DNA of 64,000 nucleotides from Nelumbo lutea (taxonomy: Eukaryota; Streptophyta; Magnoliopsida; Proteales; Nelumbonaceae). The DNA is taken from NCBI GenBank assembly GCA_022828595.1, contig JAKGHH010000006.1, forward strand, positions 17,232,499 to 17,296,498, in the 5' to 3' direction. This document shows positions 33,111 through 44,329 of the stretch, in pieces. The notes beneath the pieces are model-generated. The model made no database searches. It had not been told where the DNA came from and saw nothing but the letters and a program-made list of their open reading frames with translations. The position numbers and the translations under genes are program-made. Numbering within the stretch: position 1 is the stretch's first letter; each line of letters opens with the position of its first letter.

Positions 33111-33563
33111 ATATGGGCCCATATCCATTGTGGTCCAACAATATCAATGCTCTATAAGCTACAAGACAAGAAGCTGCAAATCGAGACAAAGGTGAACAAA
33201 AGCCAATAATTAAAATGGTATTTTCAATTTCCGTTGGGAGAAATTCTCCCTGTAAATTTCCAATGTTTGAATGTCAACAATATACTTTGGAAAAATAGGG
33301 AGACTGGTTTCCCCCCCTCCTCAACTTCAAATGGAATGTCTTCCGTTTCACCAGAAGCTACAAAATTGGAGATTTGGATTTAATGCTGGTCCATCCTCCA
33401 TTAACTTTGATCGAAAAGTGAAAAGTCTTTCTTTTGGATCCAAAGCTGCAGCAGCCCTTTGAGCTTATGGGCTCCCTCGTGGGCTTGTGGCATAGAATGA
33501 CAATAAGAGGAACCTCTATGCATTGCTTCATTTTCAAAGGTTGGCCTTTCTGAAGCTCTTGTG

Positions 33564-33870
33564 TTACTCCTCTAACAATCCATTCAAAAGGTGGATGAAA
33601 TTGTCTTCTTTGCAAGGAATCGTTAGGGCACCCATTGGATGATCAAATCCAAACTCTTTCTCGGCCTGACCTAACAATCCTTGGAATGAAGGATGATTCA
33701 AGGAGGATACTGGAATAATAAACCTCCTCTTTTCTGCTTCTCCTACATAAACCGCCAAATGACCCTTGGGAACATTGGCTGTTGTTGACCAAAGCGATTG
33801 GTTCCTTCCTCCTGAAAGAGAGTGGCGAAGAATCTCCTTTGTGAAGCAAACCAGGAAAGCGGAAACCCAT
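33564..33870 (-). pseudogene. SAUR pseudogene (pair C, minus)
   Basis: Starts [10 protein letters not shown] at 33870 but has lost two bases (CTTCACACAAAGG in the siblings, CTTCACAAAGG here) after codon 10, which shifts the frame for the rest of the gene. Downstream, in the original frame, the SAUR core remains readable ([53 protein letters not shown]). An internal ATG at 33758 could give a 64-residue peptide starting MAVYVGE, lacking the N-terminal segment. A TATA run remains near 34010. Most likely a recent pseudogene. Confidence 0.85.
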
Positions 33871-34592
33871 GGTTTTCAAGGTTACTTGGAAAAAGAAAGA
33901 TTCACAAGATATTGATCTCGGAAGTTGGTACTAGAAAACACAGAGAGCGTCAACACTGATAGATCCATTCGAAGTAGAAAATGAAAGATGCACTTTCCCT
34001 TAGCATGTGTATATATATAGAGAGAGAAAGAAGAGCATTCGCAAAAGAGTGGCTAGCAGGAGAGCCCACATTTATTCATATTAGGCCTTGTAAGGGACAT
34101 CTTACATGTGAAATCACATGATTTTGCCTTTTAACCCATTTCCCAAAATTTGTTGAGAGTGAATACACTGTGGCATTAAGGTACCAATATTACATCGTTT
34201 CATGTACCACTGAACCCACTTGAGTAGACATGAAGGTGAACAACTGATCGATTGTATATCGCCTATATATCCATTCCATGCGTGTACGTTTTCTCTTGCT
34301 TAGGAGTCAAATACAATGAGCTGACACATATAACAGTCTTCATGATAACCAAATTGCTTTGACTGGGACCGAAAAGCCATGTGCAACCATAACGCCATGA
34401 GACATGTCCCTCCTCATCGTGGCCCATGTAACTCTGTTTTAAGTCTTCAGTCACGCTTATTGTCATCATCTCTCATCAGTTATTGACAAATCACAAATCA
34501 CAATCTCCAATGTTCTTAGAATTCTCTTCCTTTCTCTATCGATCCTTGTTCTTTGATTTTTTATTCTTGCTATATAAGTGTGCATAGAAACC

Positions 34593-34822
34593 ATGGGAAT
34601 CCGCTTGCCTAGATTGGTTCATGCCAAAATGATTCTTCGACGTTCTTTTCATACCACAAATCAATCAACTTCATCAGCAGCATGTCCCCAAAAGCCATTT
34701 GGCTGTTTATGTTGGAGAGACCCAGAAGAAGAGGTTTGTTGTTCCAATATCATATTTGAACCATCCTTTCTCCAAGGTTTGTTAAGTCAATCTAAAGAAG
34801 AATTTGGCTTCAATCATCCAAT
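34593..34822 (+). pseudogene. SAUR pseudogene (pair C, plus), truncated
   Basis: It begins [19 protein letters not shown] like its siblings. A small deletion near codon 31 (GCAGCATGTCCCC where copy B has GCAGCAACAGACGTCCCC) shifts the frame, and a second change in the FLNHPSF region restores it. After CATCCAAT (equivalent to FDHPM) the gene stops abruptly and CACTACAAGAAA begins. About 35 C-terminal codons are missing. The 100-codon open frame running past 34822 is an artefact of the insertion. Confidence 0.87.
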
Positions 34823-34849
34823 CACTACAAGAAAAAGGGTCAAAGCCAG

Positions 34850-35240
34850 TGGATGTAGGACCTCCGGCTTAGCCCTTTAGACCGCGGCGTCAGATCTAAG
34901 GCAGCGGTCACAAGTCCGCCCCCTAAACCACAACCGGCTTAGGTCAGGACCGTTGGCTTAGACAGAAAAAACTGTCATCTTTAAGGACCAGTCTGACGCG
35001 GTTCAGTCATTCCTAAACTGGCAGTATGTCAGAACTGCCAACTTAGAGTTAATAAAGGTGGCGATTAGGACTGCCGACTTAGATCTCTTTGGACCGCCGC
35101 CATAGGTATGTCGAAATATTGCTTCGTTTTTAGGAGGCAGTCAGGACCGCCCGATTAGATCTCTTTGGACTACCAGTTTAGGTCCATTTTTTGGTGACGG
35201 TTCGGATCTCTTTTTATGTCTATTGTATGACTGCCGACTT
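34850..35240. repeat. CACTA subterminal repeats
   Basis: Repeated words of the type GACCGCCGACTTAG / GGACTGCCGACTTAGATC, together with ACCGGCTTAGGTC, appear at least eight times in direct and inverted forms. Subterminal arrays like this bind the CACTA DNA-binding protein in known systems. Confidence 0.6.
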
Positions 35241-35449
35241 TGTTTTTTTAATTTTTTTATTATTTATATCAATTTGGTTTCAACATTTTTTGGTACTTGT
35301 TTAATACAAAATCAATTTAAATAAAAAATGCAAATTAAAAATTAAAAAAATTTAATTTAATTATTAATTATTATAATATCCAAAACAAATTGCTTAAATA
35401 TAATATCCAAATAACACAAAAAAAGTACAAGGCATTTAAAAAAAAATCT

Positions 35450-36450
35450 CTTGCATGCGCTTTTCATATGACAGGCATTGCATCTCCTTCATCTTTAGCA
35501 TGGATTGAAGATGCTTTACATATTCATCCTTCAGATGCAAAGCTTCATCCAGTGAGTCATACTCAATTTCAGGGCTAATTGAACAAATTAGTGTGCTATG
35601 GTAGAAGCAAGTTCAGCATTCAGCCTTGCATTCTCTACCTCCATCTTGCTTGTTCCAGCAATTTCTACTGAGTCATAGCCTACAAGTAACTCCACAGAAT
35701 CAAATTTCTAAGAGAGTTCCCCAGAAGAGTCTTCTACCTCAGCCAATTGGAAACTATCATTTGACATTGAAATTGACCCTTTTGATGTTCCCTGTTTCTC
35801 ACCTTTAAAAGAATATGTACCAAATATTCAGGTGCGTAACGATCAATAACAGCAATATCAACCTCCAACAATTTAGAGTCAAAAGGAGCAATATTTACAT
35901 CGCACTGACTGGGAGTATCAAATGACCCCATGGATGCAAATACATCCCGAGGTAAGAAAGCACTCTGTGCTTTCAAGAACTACTCCCGTCTTCTGACCTC
36001 AACATCCCTCTTTCTGCCAGATGTCCTGACATGCCCATGTACAACTTCATAGAAGCCTTCCTTCTCACCACTTCTGCAAGGCATGTAGGACCGATTCGAC
36101 GTACGGATTTCAGATCTGCAAACAGATCATCTTGGCGCACCATTGCCTCTTTGAAAACTGGAAATTTTAGCCGAACATCTGTAATGAGGAATTGAACATA
36201 TGCAACCTTTTGCATGCAAATATGGACAAAATGGTTCATCTCATTCTTCTTATCCTTACAGACATCCAGTAGCTTGGAAATGGGATCGATTACAAGATAT
36301 CATCTTGGGTAAGTGATGTTTGTCATGACTCTCATACATAGGGCTCAGGGATGAAACTGCATCATGATTCATGAGGACAGAGCGATGCAGATAATTGGCA
36401 GCTCAAACAATCATCCACCAGCTTCTTTACAGTGATGACATCCTTGCTAC
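35450..36450 (-). pseudogene. ATG11: Autophagy ATG11-like gene fragment
   Basis: About 1 kb of minus-strand sequence reads as a continuous exon of plant ATG11, the scaffold that links the ATG1/ATG13 kinase complex to autophagosomal membranes. Blocks in order: VKKLVDDCLSCQLSASL; MYESHDKHHLPKM; FVHICMQKVAYVQFLITDV; FKEAMVRQDDLFADLKSV; RRKASMKLYMGM; PRDVFASMGSFDTPSQCDV; IDRYAPEYL; IAGTSKMEVENARLNAELAS; EALHLKDEYVKHLQSMLKM. Frameshifts and stops (for example at 36370, 35975 and around 35700) separate these, and neither N- nor C-terminal parts are visible. It is a dead fragment, likely captured by the surrounding transposon. Recognition is from memory of the family; I give the symbol for the parent gene only. 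Confidence 0.75.
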
Positions 36451-36950
36451 GTAAAAATACAAGAATAAATTTTTGGATGGTAGTGAAGACAAAACTATAA
36501 GTATTTTCAAATACATGGATTGGATTATGACACAAGGCACATAATAAAACATGCAAGGGCTACTAGTGATTAAACTTTACAATGATATGATCATACAACA
36601 TTGGAAACACAATTCTGCTTATTGATCAAAATAAAAAGAAAAATAGTGCTACTTAGGTGGTAAATACATACAAGTTAAATACTGTGAAGTCAAAACATTT
36701 CTACATTGTTTGGGAACATTTGTACTAGTTAAATCTTTCAAACACCAAAACCATTTAAGGTTCTGATGTAGCTATTCTCCAAAAGAGAGCATGGAGAAAA
36801 GAAATACAACACACATGGTTTTATGCCGCCAAGAAGCAAGCAGAGAAAGACTCTTCAATCAATGCAATATCTCTATAAGAATTAAAAAATTAAAAATAAT
36901 AAAAACATTTCTAAAACTTACCTAGTTTTAATTAAGGCAAAACTGATCCA

Positions 36951-37105
36951 TATTACTTGTTAAGGCAAAACAAAAACTGCTGGGGCAGTTTCTTGTAAGC
37001 TCCCTTTGTACGGCTGCTTGTTGAACAGGGATTTTTTTGTTGATTAAAGAAGTTCTACTTCACCTTTTCTCAAAAAAAAAAAAAAGAAAGAAAGAAAGAA
37101 AGAAA
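36951..37105 (+). repeat. Possible LINE 3' tail with poly(A) and AAAG microsatellite
   Basis: A short unique stretch (GGGGCAGTTTCTTGTAAGC, TGTTGATTAAAG) ends in a 14-base poly(A) at 37072-37085 that passes into (AAAG)n to about 37105. A poly(A)/AAAG tail after non-coding sequence suggests a 5'-truncated LINE or SINE. No coding part remains. Confidence 0.35.
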
Positions 37106-37907
37106 ATATGTATTGATCTACTTGCACCAATCAAATATAGAAGAGCGAAAAGGCATTTCAGCAAGTGAATATTTCATAAACACTTGAATTATTAGAAAGT
37201 TGTAGAGATAAAAGTTTAGTTCACTTCAATGGTGAAGAAGATATAGGAGAATCCTCATATTAAAGCCAACTTGAACTTTAAGAGTAATTAAACAAAGGCT
37301 AATAAGGAAAAACAATAGACAAGAGAAGCATTTGGAAGTTAACAAAAACAATAGAAAAAAAGGCAAATTTTGCACATCCCAACCTAGAATGCTAGTCAGT
37401 TCCCTAACCAATGTAATAAAAATAGAACCAACAGCCCAAGTTCTTACAAGGTTTGTAAAAGCATTTCACTAAAACAATACCATAATATTAAGTCTGGTCT
37501 ATATATTGATGCTGTTTGAATATGAAAAATCCATGGTCAAAAAAGAAATAAAAAAATCAGAATATCAGATAATGAGCTTCTATGAACAAATGGCACCCAT
37601 AAGAAAATTCATCCTGTGCAACTATCCTTGTTTTTCTGTATCACATGGTTGGTATTAGTAATCTTAGGTAAGCATTATTGGTCTCCAAAAGGAGATTGCA
37701 TAAACAAGAGATGGTAAAGGAAATGCTTGCATTTGGACAATGCCATGTTGAGGTATACCAACTTCAACACAGCATAATTCATGGAAAACCAATGCAATTC
37801 AACCTATTTTCTGGTCAGCTTCAAATTGAGCCCAACTCAAATTGTGAGAATGTGCGATGTGTATCCAAGATCCTATAGGCATATTTTTGGATTAGTGATT
37901 TCAGATA

Positions 37908-37998
37908 CCAACTGACCTTCTCACGCTTCCCAGTGCATATTTGTGGTGGGATGGGGTACCTCTCTGCATGGCGAACAGGATCATACCTTGAAGGAAAG
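37908..37998 (-). pseudogene. Catalase exon fragment
   Basis: The minus-strand translation gives [20 protein letters not shown] followed by [10 protein letters not shown]. This is the highly conserved plant catalase segment that follows the haem-proximal region (NYFPSR-DPVRHAE). It is preceded by an acceptor-like TTTCAG and followed by a donor-like GTCAGT, so it looks like one exon with intron remnants. No other catalase exon is seen nearby; the upstream open frame 37981-38265 does not match catalase. It is interpreted as a gene piece carried by the CACTA-derived region. Confidence 0.65.
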
Positions 37999-38452
37999 TA
38001 ATTGACCTGAAACAACATTCTCATTAGGGAATAACCCAGCAGATAACAATGTGTCATCCAAACTAGCCTTAGCTACAGAAAAAGGGACAATCAGTAACAG
38101 GATATTAGTCTCACACAGAACAGAATTTGTGTCACCTGTAGCATTCTTGAACAATATACACAGAATTAGATCAAATAATGCACATAGAATAGAAACAAAA
38201 CCCAAATAACTACGATTTCCATCATGCAAATCAATAGGATTACTTCTCTTTTGTTCTAGCTCCATCCCAGAACCTAAAGTTTCCGGTTTCTGAGAATGTC
38301 AAATGGTTTAAGTGTAAGCATTAAAACAAAACAAGAGTATCACAGAAAATGAGAATGATTTTAATTCCCATATAGCCCCCTGAAGTAGTAAAGCATAAAG
38401 GAAAGGAAACACAGTCACACACAGTTCCTTGTTGATAATATAAAGCAGCTTA

Positions 38453-38560
38453 TTACACAACATCTAGAAATACCTTGGTTGTATTCACCGGAGATGTAGC
38501 TTTAGCACCCTCTGACTCACTGCCAGAAGAACTGGCTGAATCCAAATCTAGAAAATGAAA
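38453..38560 (-). other. Exon-like serine-rich segment, unrecognised
   Basis: The minus-strand segment DLDSASSSGSESEGAKATSP, then VNTTK, is followed by a donor-like GTATTTCT and preceded by a T-rich, acceptor-like tract. Its composition is that of real coding sequence, unlike the AT-rich surroundings. I do not recognise the parent gene. Confidence 0.3.
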
Positions 38561-39149
38561 AAAGTAAAAAGCTAAGAACCAGAACAAAAGTACATGCATA
38601 GTGAAAACTAACCAGATAAATTGGAAACTGAAGAGCAAAAGTCTATAATAGAATAATGATAATCTAGATATAAATAAACTACCAGAAGAAACTGTACCTC
38701 AAGGTACAATTCTAAAACATCTCAAAAAAACATTTCAACATTCGACATACTTTCAAAAGAACACCTTAATAAAATTTTAGAGAATTATTTACTGGGAAAG
38801 AAAAATCCAGCTATAAGGAATAGACTTTGTAGAAAATAAGCTTGTACACTATTCAAGTGGTTGATCGTAGTTCACAAAATAAATGAAGCCTGAAAACTAC
38901 AATTACCTTATAATAGTATTACTAGTTCACTTAAAGCAGGTATTTATAAAGAGTACTAATGGTTGGATACTCTGAAAGAGTACCTACGAGCTTCAAGACT
39001 ACTCGTAGAATTGGAAGTAGAGTGCAATAAAGCCGGAGCTTCAAGACCTGCCATTTCCAACTGCTATCAACTTCGGGAAACATGTTAAAAATTCAAAAAA
39101 TGAATGGTTGGATTCTCTGAAATCCAAGTCTACAGATTTACCTCTTCTT

Positions 39150-39350
39150 GGCTACTCTGAAATCCATATTCAAGTCTAATTGCTGCCATGAGCTGTGGAA
39201 GAACTGATCCTAGGGTGCTTTCCTCTTTCGCTGGCCAAGTCTTAAGCGAATTTCTAGTTTTTTCTTGGCACCACTAGGCTTGTCATCCTTTCCCCAAGCT
39301 CTATAGAGAATGACCTTGCTGGACTCCTGAGAGACTAATACAGCACCTGT
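39150..39350 (-). other. Possible host gene exon fragment (CRM-domain-like)
   Basis: The minus strand encodes GAVLVSQESSKVILYRAWG, then a lysine/arginine-rich stretch. In a shifted frame it gives LPQLMAAIRLEYGFQSSQEE. The first part resembles the C-terminal strand of CRM (chloroplast RNA splicing) domains. The assignment is tentative. Confidence 0.28.
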
Positions 39351-40024
39351 CGCTCACTGCAAAAAAAGGAACAACTTGACCGTTATGTTTTGGAACTTTT
39401 AGCTTGGTATTTTCTGGTTTTGGTAGTTTTTCTACCATGGAGGTTTGGTTTATTTTGTACCTACCATAACTAGGTGCTCACATTTAGTTCTTCAAAGTGT
39501 CATAAGAGCTAATGCTTTTAAACCTCTGAAAAAAAAAAAAAAACTTTGCTAAAGTGCTAGTAGGCCAAGCTTAATGCAAAATTTTGAGTTTTAGCCAACA
39601 AACATTGCAATACTCAAGAGAAGATAAAAAATTAAAGGAATAGATCTCAAGAGAAATGGGGGCTCCTCCAATTGAAGCTCAAGTATATATATTTTGACCG
39701 TAACTTATCCTCCCAACTAAAGTTAGGTTTATATCAAGAATCTTTAATACTGTACTTGACAAAAAATTGCTGATTAATTAATCTAGTGTTCCATTTTTTG
39801 CAATCTCTAAAATCAAGTCATTGACTTCAATCAAGCTTGGCTTAGTAGGTCTTAGTCCATAAGTGCTAGACACTCAACTAAGCTTGAAGCCAATCAGGGG
39901 ATGGGGCAGAGTAGGGTGCATGTGATTCCTACTAGCCATAACATGGACAACCGTTTTGTGGGTTTTCTGCCACACCTCCTACTTGCAGGGGTACTAAATG
40001 ACCATCTCAACAACTTGGAGGGGG

Positions 40025-40105
40025 TTTTATCATTTAAAGTAGTTGAAAAATCCACGATTATGCTGTTTTATCATTTAAAGTAGTTGAAAAATCCACAATT
40101 ATGCT
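40025..40105. repeat. 41-bp tandem duplication
   Basis: TTTTATCATTTAAAGTAGTT starts at 40025 and 40066; the units differ at one base (CCACGATTATGCT versus CCACAATTATGCT). Confidence 0.85.
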
Positions 40106-42031
40106 ACACTGGACATGTAGATAATAAACTTTTCTATGGATAAACAAAAATTTAGAAAACGAACCAGCCTAAAAATTCAACAAAGATTGCAGAACCTTCA
40201 CAAGAGATTTGAATATACCAAATCTTATAAAACCTAAACTACAATTGAACATCCAGCAAAACCCAAAAGGGAAAATATTTATTCAGAGAAAAAAGCTAAA
40301 GCTCTACATCTAAAATTCCTACCAATGAAGACACTTTAAATAACATCACAAGATATCTTTCACTTTCTTTCATCAAGTTCAACAAAAGAAATGAAACACT
40401 TTACCATTAATAACTATCTACCATTATTACCTTAAAAGTTACAAAAAATTATCTAACCATCAAAGCTACTCAGTAATCAGATCGTTATGAGAATCCAATT
40501 TATAATGGCACACTTAGTCAGGTGAACCACTATGAAATTGGTAATAAAGAAGATGGGACCATTTCATGGATTTAGCAAAATGTTCATTATATGTGTGTGT
40601 ATATGTTTATTATCTCTTTTATTCATGAATTGCTTTAGCAAATTAAGAAATTGTTATCTTTTTATTGTTATATGATTTCCTCTTATGTGATGAGGTTGAT
40701 GATGAGTGGTTTAAGATAAACTTCTATTTTCTCGGAGAAGCTTTTATGATACTTTTTTCAATTAAGCATTCAAAAACTCCTCAGGCCATCATCAACATCC
40801 CAAGAAACTCATTTTACGATGTACGGGCATCTTTCGTGGTACATGTCTACAAATAAATTCAAAAAAATTACACCATCCAATAGATCCTGGTTTGGCCTTA
40901 TCAAAAGAAATAACCACCACATTTTTTTTTCTTTAAATGTCCAGGAATTCTCTCGTCATGCTTACATAATTTATCTAAACAAAATCTTTACAAAAAAAAA
41001 CGAGACAAAAAGAAGAAAATTACTCACCTTGAAATCTTGCATCTCTCTTTGATGTTTCTTCAAACACTTACCTTGCATGTATCTTCAATAACCATTTACA
41101 GGGTATCACCCAATAAGTGAAGAATCCATAAATCAATTTGTGTTTAACCTGAACTTGAAATCATCTACATGAACTCCTCTTCCCAATTCCAAGTCCCTAA
41201 CTTTTATACAACTTGTCAAACTAAATTTATGTTTTGTTGCTTCATATTTAATCTTCTCCTTAAAATTTCCACATAAAATCCACTTATCAAATATCCAACA
41301 ATGCTTGAGTTATAAAGGGACAATTTTCAATTAATCTATTACTAATTCTTTTAAGTGAAAAGGGATTCACTTCTTGGTTCAAATATTTTGAATCAAGATT
41401 TATGTTAGTTCTAAAAATGTATAATATATGTACAATAAAGAAATCAGCATAGAAACCGTGAGTTCTAGAATATGCCTTCTATGACTTCTTTGGCTAGGAT
41501 TAAGTGGGAAAGCATGAAAATATTATAGGCTAATAACTCAGCTTCTACATGTCAAAATAGTACAGAAAAAATGATTTCATACCTTTATTGCCTAAAAACA
41601 TTATGCCTCACAAGTAATGAGTGAGAGAGAGAGAAAGAGATGAAAGAGTGACAAAAAACAAATTATTAAAAAGATAAAGCCAACCAAATACACTAGGATG
41701 GCAAGTGAATAGAAACCACTAATATAGTTATATTGGGGAGTTTGGGTAGATAAATGTAAATGACTGAAAATTGGGTTAGGCGGTTATTCTAGACTAAAAC
41801 ATGTAAGCACATCTCTTACTATGTACTTTATTGCATTATTTTTAAATATATTAAAAACATTGCACATGTACAATCAAGAGAGAGAGGACATCAAAAGAAA
41901 CAAATATATGGACAGCTACAAGTTACTCTACATCCCTATCTCAAGAACCATTGACCAATTTGGATGTTATGGCATAGCCCTATATAAGATGATACAATCT
42001 CCTAAGATTATCTCTCAACACAAAAACCAAC
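40106..42031. other. AT-rich DNA, no supported gene
   Basis: Open frames at 40665, 40819 and 41821 have no recognisable motif. A GAGAGA run lies near 41630. This may be the interior of the CACTA-derived region or older intergenic DNA; no right terminus is seen. Confidence 0.4.
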
Positions 42032-42845
42032 TGATGAGGGGTAATTTGGTCCTTTGAATTAGTTAGTTTAAAGCATCTCGCCAAGGCCGACCTCCACCTC
42101 AGTCGAGCCAAGTTGATAGGCCTCCCAAGCGACCTATCTCAGAGACCAACTGAGCTGTAGGAACCTATGGCATCTGCAAGGCGAGCCCACTGACTTATCC
42201 CAAAGATACATTACCAACCTGAGACCTCTGGAACATTAATGCCTCGACCGTTTGATCGGCCTACTGCACCACATGCCTCAAATTTACCCGGGCAGATCAT
42301 AAATCCCGCTCAGATCTCGTAACCAATGTAATAACTCACCTGACTAAACGAAAACGGTTCCGTGAGAAGATGAGACACATTGCAAGAGGGATAAGACCAT
42401 TGATGCCTATTTAAGGCACTCATTTCTACCTGTGAAGTATGCACGATTACAAGCTCTCAAATTCTCAAGCTTTTTCATTCTATAAAGACTCTTAAAACAC
42501 TTTCTAACTTAAGCATTAGAGTGCCCACCCTAGGAAAAGACAACCTAGGCACTCTAACTCCTCTTGCAAAATAGAACTAGCTCAGCCATCTCCAGCTCGG
42601 CTTAGAACAACTCGGCTTGACAACGTATCATCCAAATCAGAGTTTGAGTCATCTGACATGCAAGAAGAGAAAAATCATGCGACATCAATTGGCACCGTTT
42701 GTGGGAATTTCTGATACAAAAAGATAAGTACTCAACCTTCATTTTTTTGAAACTAAAAACTAATGGCTTCACCAAGCAACCAACCCACCAACAACAATCA
42801 AGTACCTACTATAACCATCGAACAGATAAATGTCTCTCTAAACTT
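42032..42845 (+). mobile_element. Tat-like gypsy 5' end (LTR, primer site, gag start)
   Basis: The LTR starts TGATGAGGGGTAATTTGG (42032) and ends about ATCA at 42687. Then come a primer-site-like TGGCACCGTTTGTGGGAA (42690-42707) and an ATG at 42762 opening MASPSNQPTNNNQ. Within about 90 bases this is replaced by Athila-like leader sequence, so the Tat-like element contributes only its 5' end. It contains a TATA-like GATGCCTATTTAAGGCACTC near 42410. Confidence 0.65.
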
Positions 42846-44329
42846 AACCATCATTTGATTACTTGATCTATAATCTTATTTTAATTCTTATTTCTCTTTG
42901 ATTTTGTAGGACGTAATAGCAAACGGTGGGGTACCAGAGCGTTGCCGGACTACTGAAGAAAAGAGAAGAGAAGAGAAATTGGGATTACAATTCAGGTGTA
43001 GTCGTCCCAATTTATTCTTGTTTTTTTTGTTTTTATTTTTGAATTCTTTTTGGTAAAATAGGGTTTTCAAATTCTTAGTTAATTATTGTTTTTGATAGAT
43101 TCAATTCATTTTTTTAGTATTATTTTTCGTTTTGATCTTAGATCTATTTCTTTTCTTTGTTTTAATATCTTGAGCAAAATAGATTTTTGTTTAGGAACAT
43201 TAGGTTCTATTTTTTTATTTTCAGATTAGAAACTCACTTCGTTTTTTTTTTATTTTATTTTTTATTTATTGTTGCATATTCTTTTTTGTTATTTTCTATT
43301 TAATCCTTAGAGTAGAGATTTCCCTTGTTAGTATTTATTTTTGTAGTTGTTAATTCATTTTTCTTAGCATAATTAATCCTTTTATTTTCAGTTTGTTGTA
43401 ATTATTTGTTGATTTATTTAATTGCCCCTTTAATTTATTAGTTATTTAATTGATTAATTAATTATTGATTAGAAGATTATTCAAAATTTCGAATTTGAGT
43501 TTAAATTTCAAATTTGAATTAAATTTCAAAAAATTTTAAAAAAATTAATTTTTTTTGCATTTGCTTTCCAACATTTAGGGTTTTATATGTTCTAGAGCAT
43601 GCATCATATAGGGTTATTTAATTGCTGAAATTATTTTCTTAGTTGTGAATGTGTTAAGGTTTTCATTTTTTTAATTGCTCTTTTAGTTGATTTGTTTTAT
43701 TATTTTATGTTAAATTTCTGAATTGCATATTAGAGATAACTATTCATGCATTATAATTAGTTGCATTTATTTTGTTTATTGTGTTTTTTCGTTAATTCAT
43801 TTAAGGGCAATCCAATTTAAATAAGATAAGGTGTGGATTTCATCACCCTTCCTTGGCCCAAAAGCCACCACCCTTTCATGTACGGTTCACCCTAAACCTT
43901 AATTTAAAATTTGGACAGCAAGATCCTTTATGGGGCCCCACACATTTGGTTCACAAGTGTGCTTAATTTTAGGGAAGCTTGTGATTACTTTCCATAACCA
44001 GCGGTTGATATCTAAGGAAAGAAGTTAACTAACTAAGCCAAAGCGAGTTTTGTGGCTACTTAATTAGGTCCTTGTGAAAGGAAGGGGAGCCTCCGACATC
44101 CCCACCTCTTACCTGGCTAACCAAAGGAAGTGGTGTAATTCCAACTGAACCTAAGAGTATTCACATTGGTTGAACCACTAGTTTAGGAAACCTTAGGTCA
44201 GCCCGTAGGTCGTGTGTCTGAATTGCTTGCATTTTTTTTAAATTTAAGGAATTTAAATTTGAAAATCTAAATTTGAATTTAAATTTCAAAAAAAGAGAAT
44301 CAAAAAAAATAAAAATAAAATAAAATAAA

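Larger units (their letters stand above)
33112..34822. repeat. SAUR-pair module, copy C (degenerate)
   Basis: Homologous to copies A and B from TATGGGCCCATATCC to CATCCAAT. Both SAURs are disabled and the right end is cut by a CACTA-type terminus. The interval between the two genes is about 0.72 kb, shorter than in A or B. Confidence 0.83.
34823..42031 (+). mobile_element. CACTA-type transposon remnant carrying host gene pieces
   Basis: The left terminus CACTACAAGAAAAAGGGTC is the signature of plant CACTA (En/Spm) elements and begins inside a SAUR coding region, probably after an AAT target. It is followed to about 35240 by subterminal repeats. No CACTA transposase (TNPD/TPase) motif is seen. 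The interior carries fragments of several unrelated genes on the minus strand. I could not find the opposite terminus (…CTTGTAGTG); the region ends where a gypsy LTR starts at 42032, so the right end may be deleted, and not all of 36.5-42 kb is proven to belong to the element. Confidence 0.65.

Noticed and set aside
34823..35240. CRISPR-like array from repeated CTTAG/CCGCCG words
   Set aside because: Repeats are short, imperfect, irregularly spaced and occur in both orientations; they are CACTA subterminal repeats in plant DNA.
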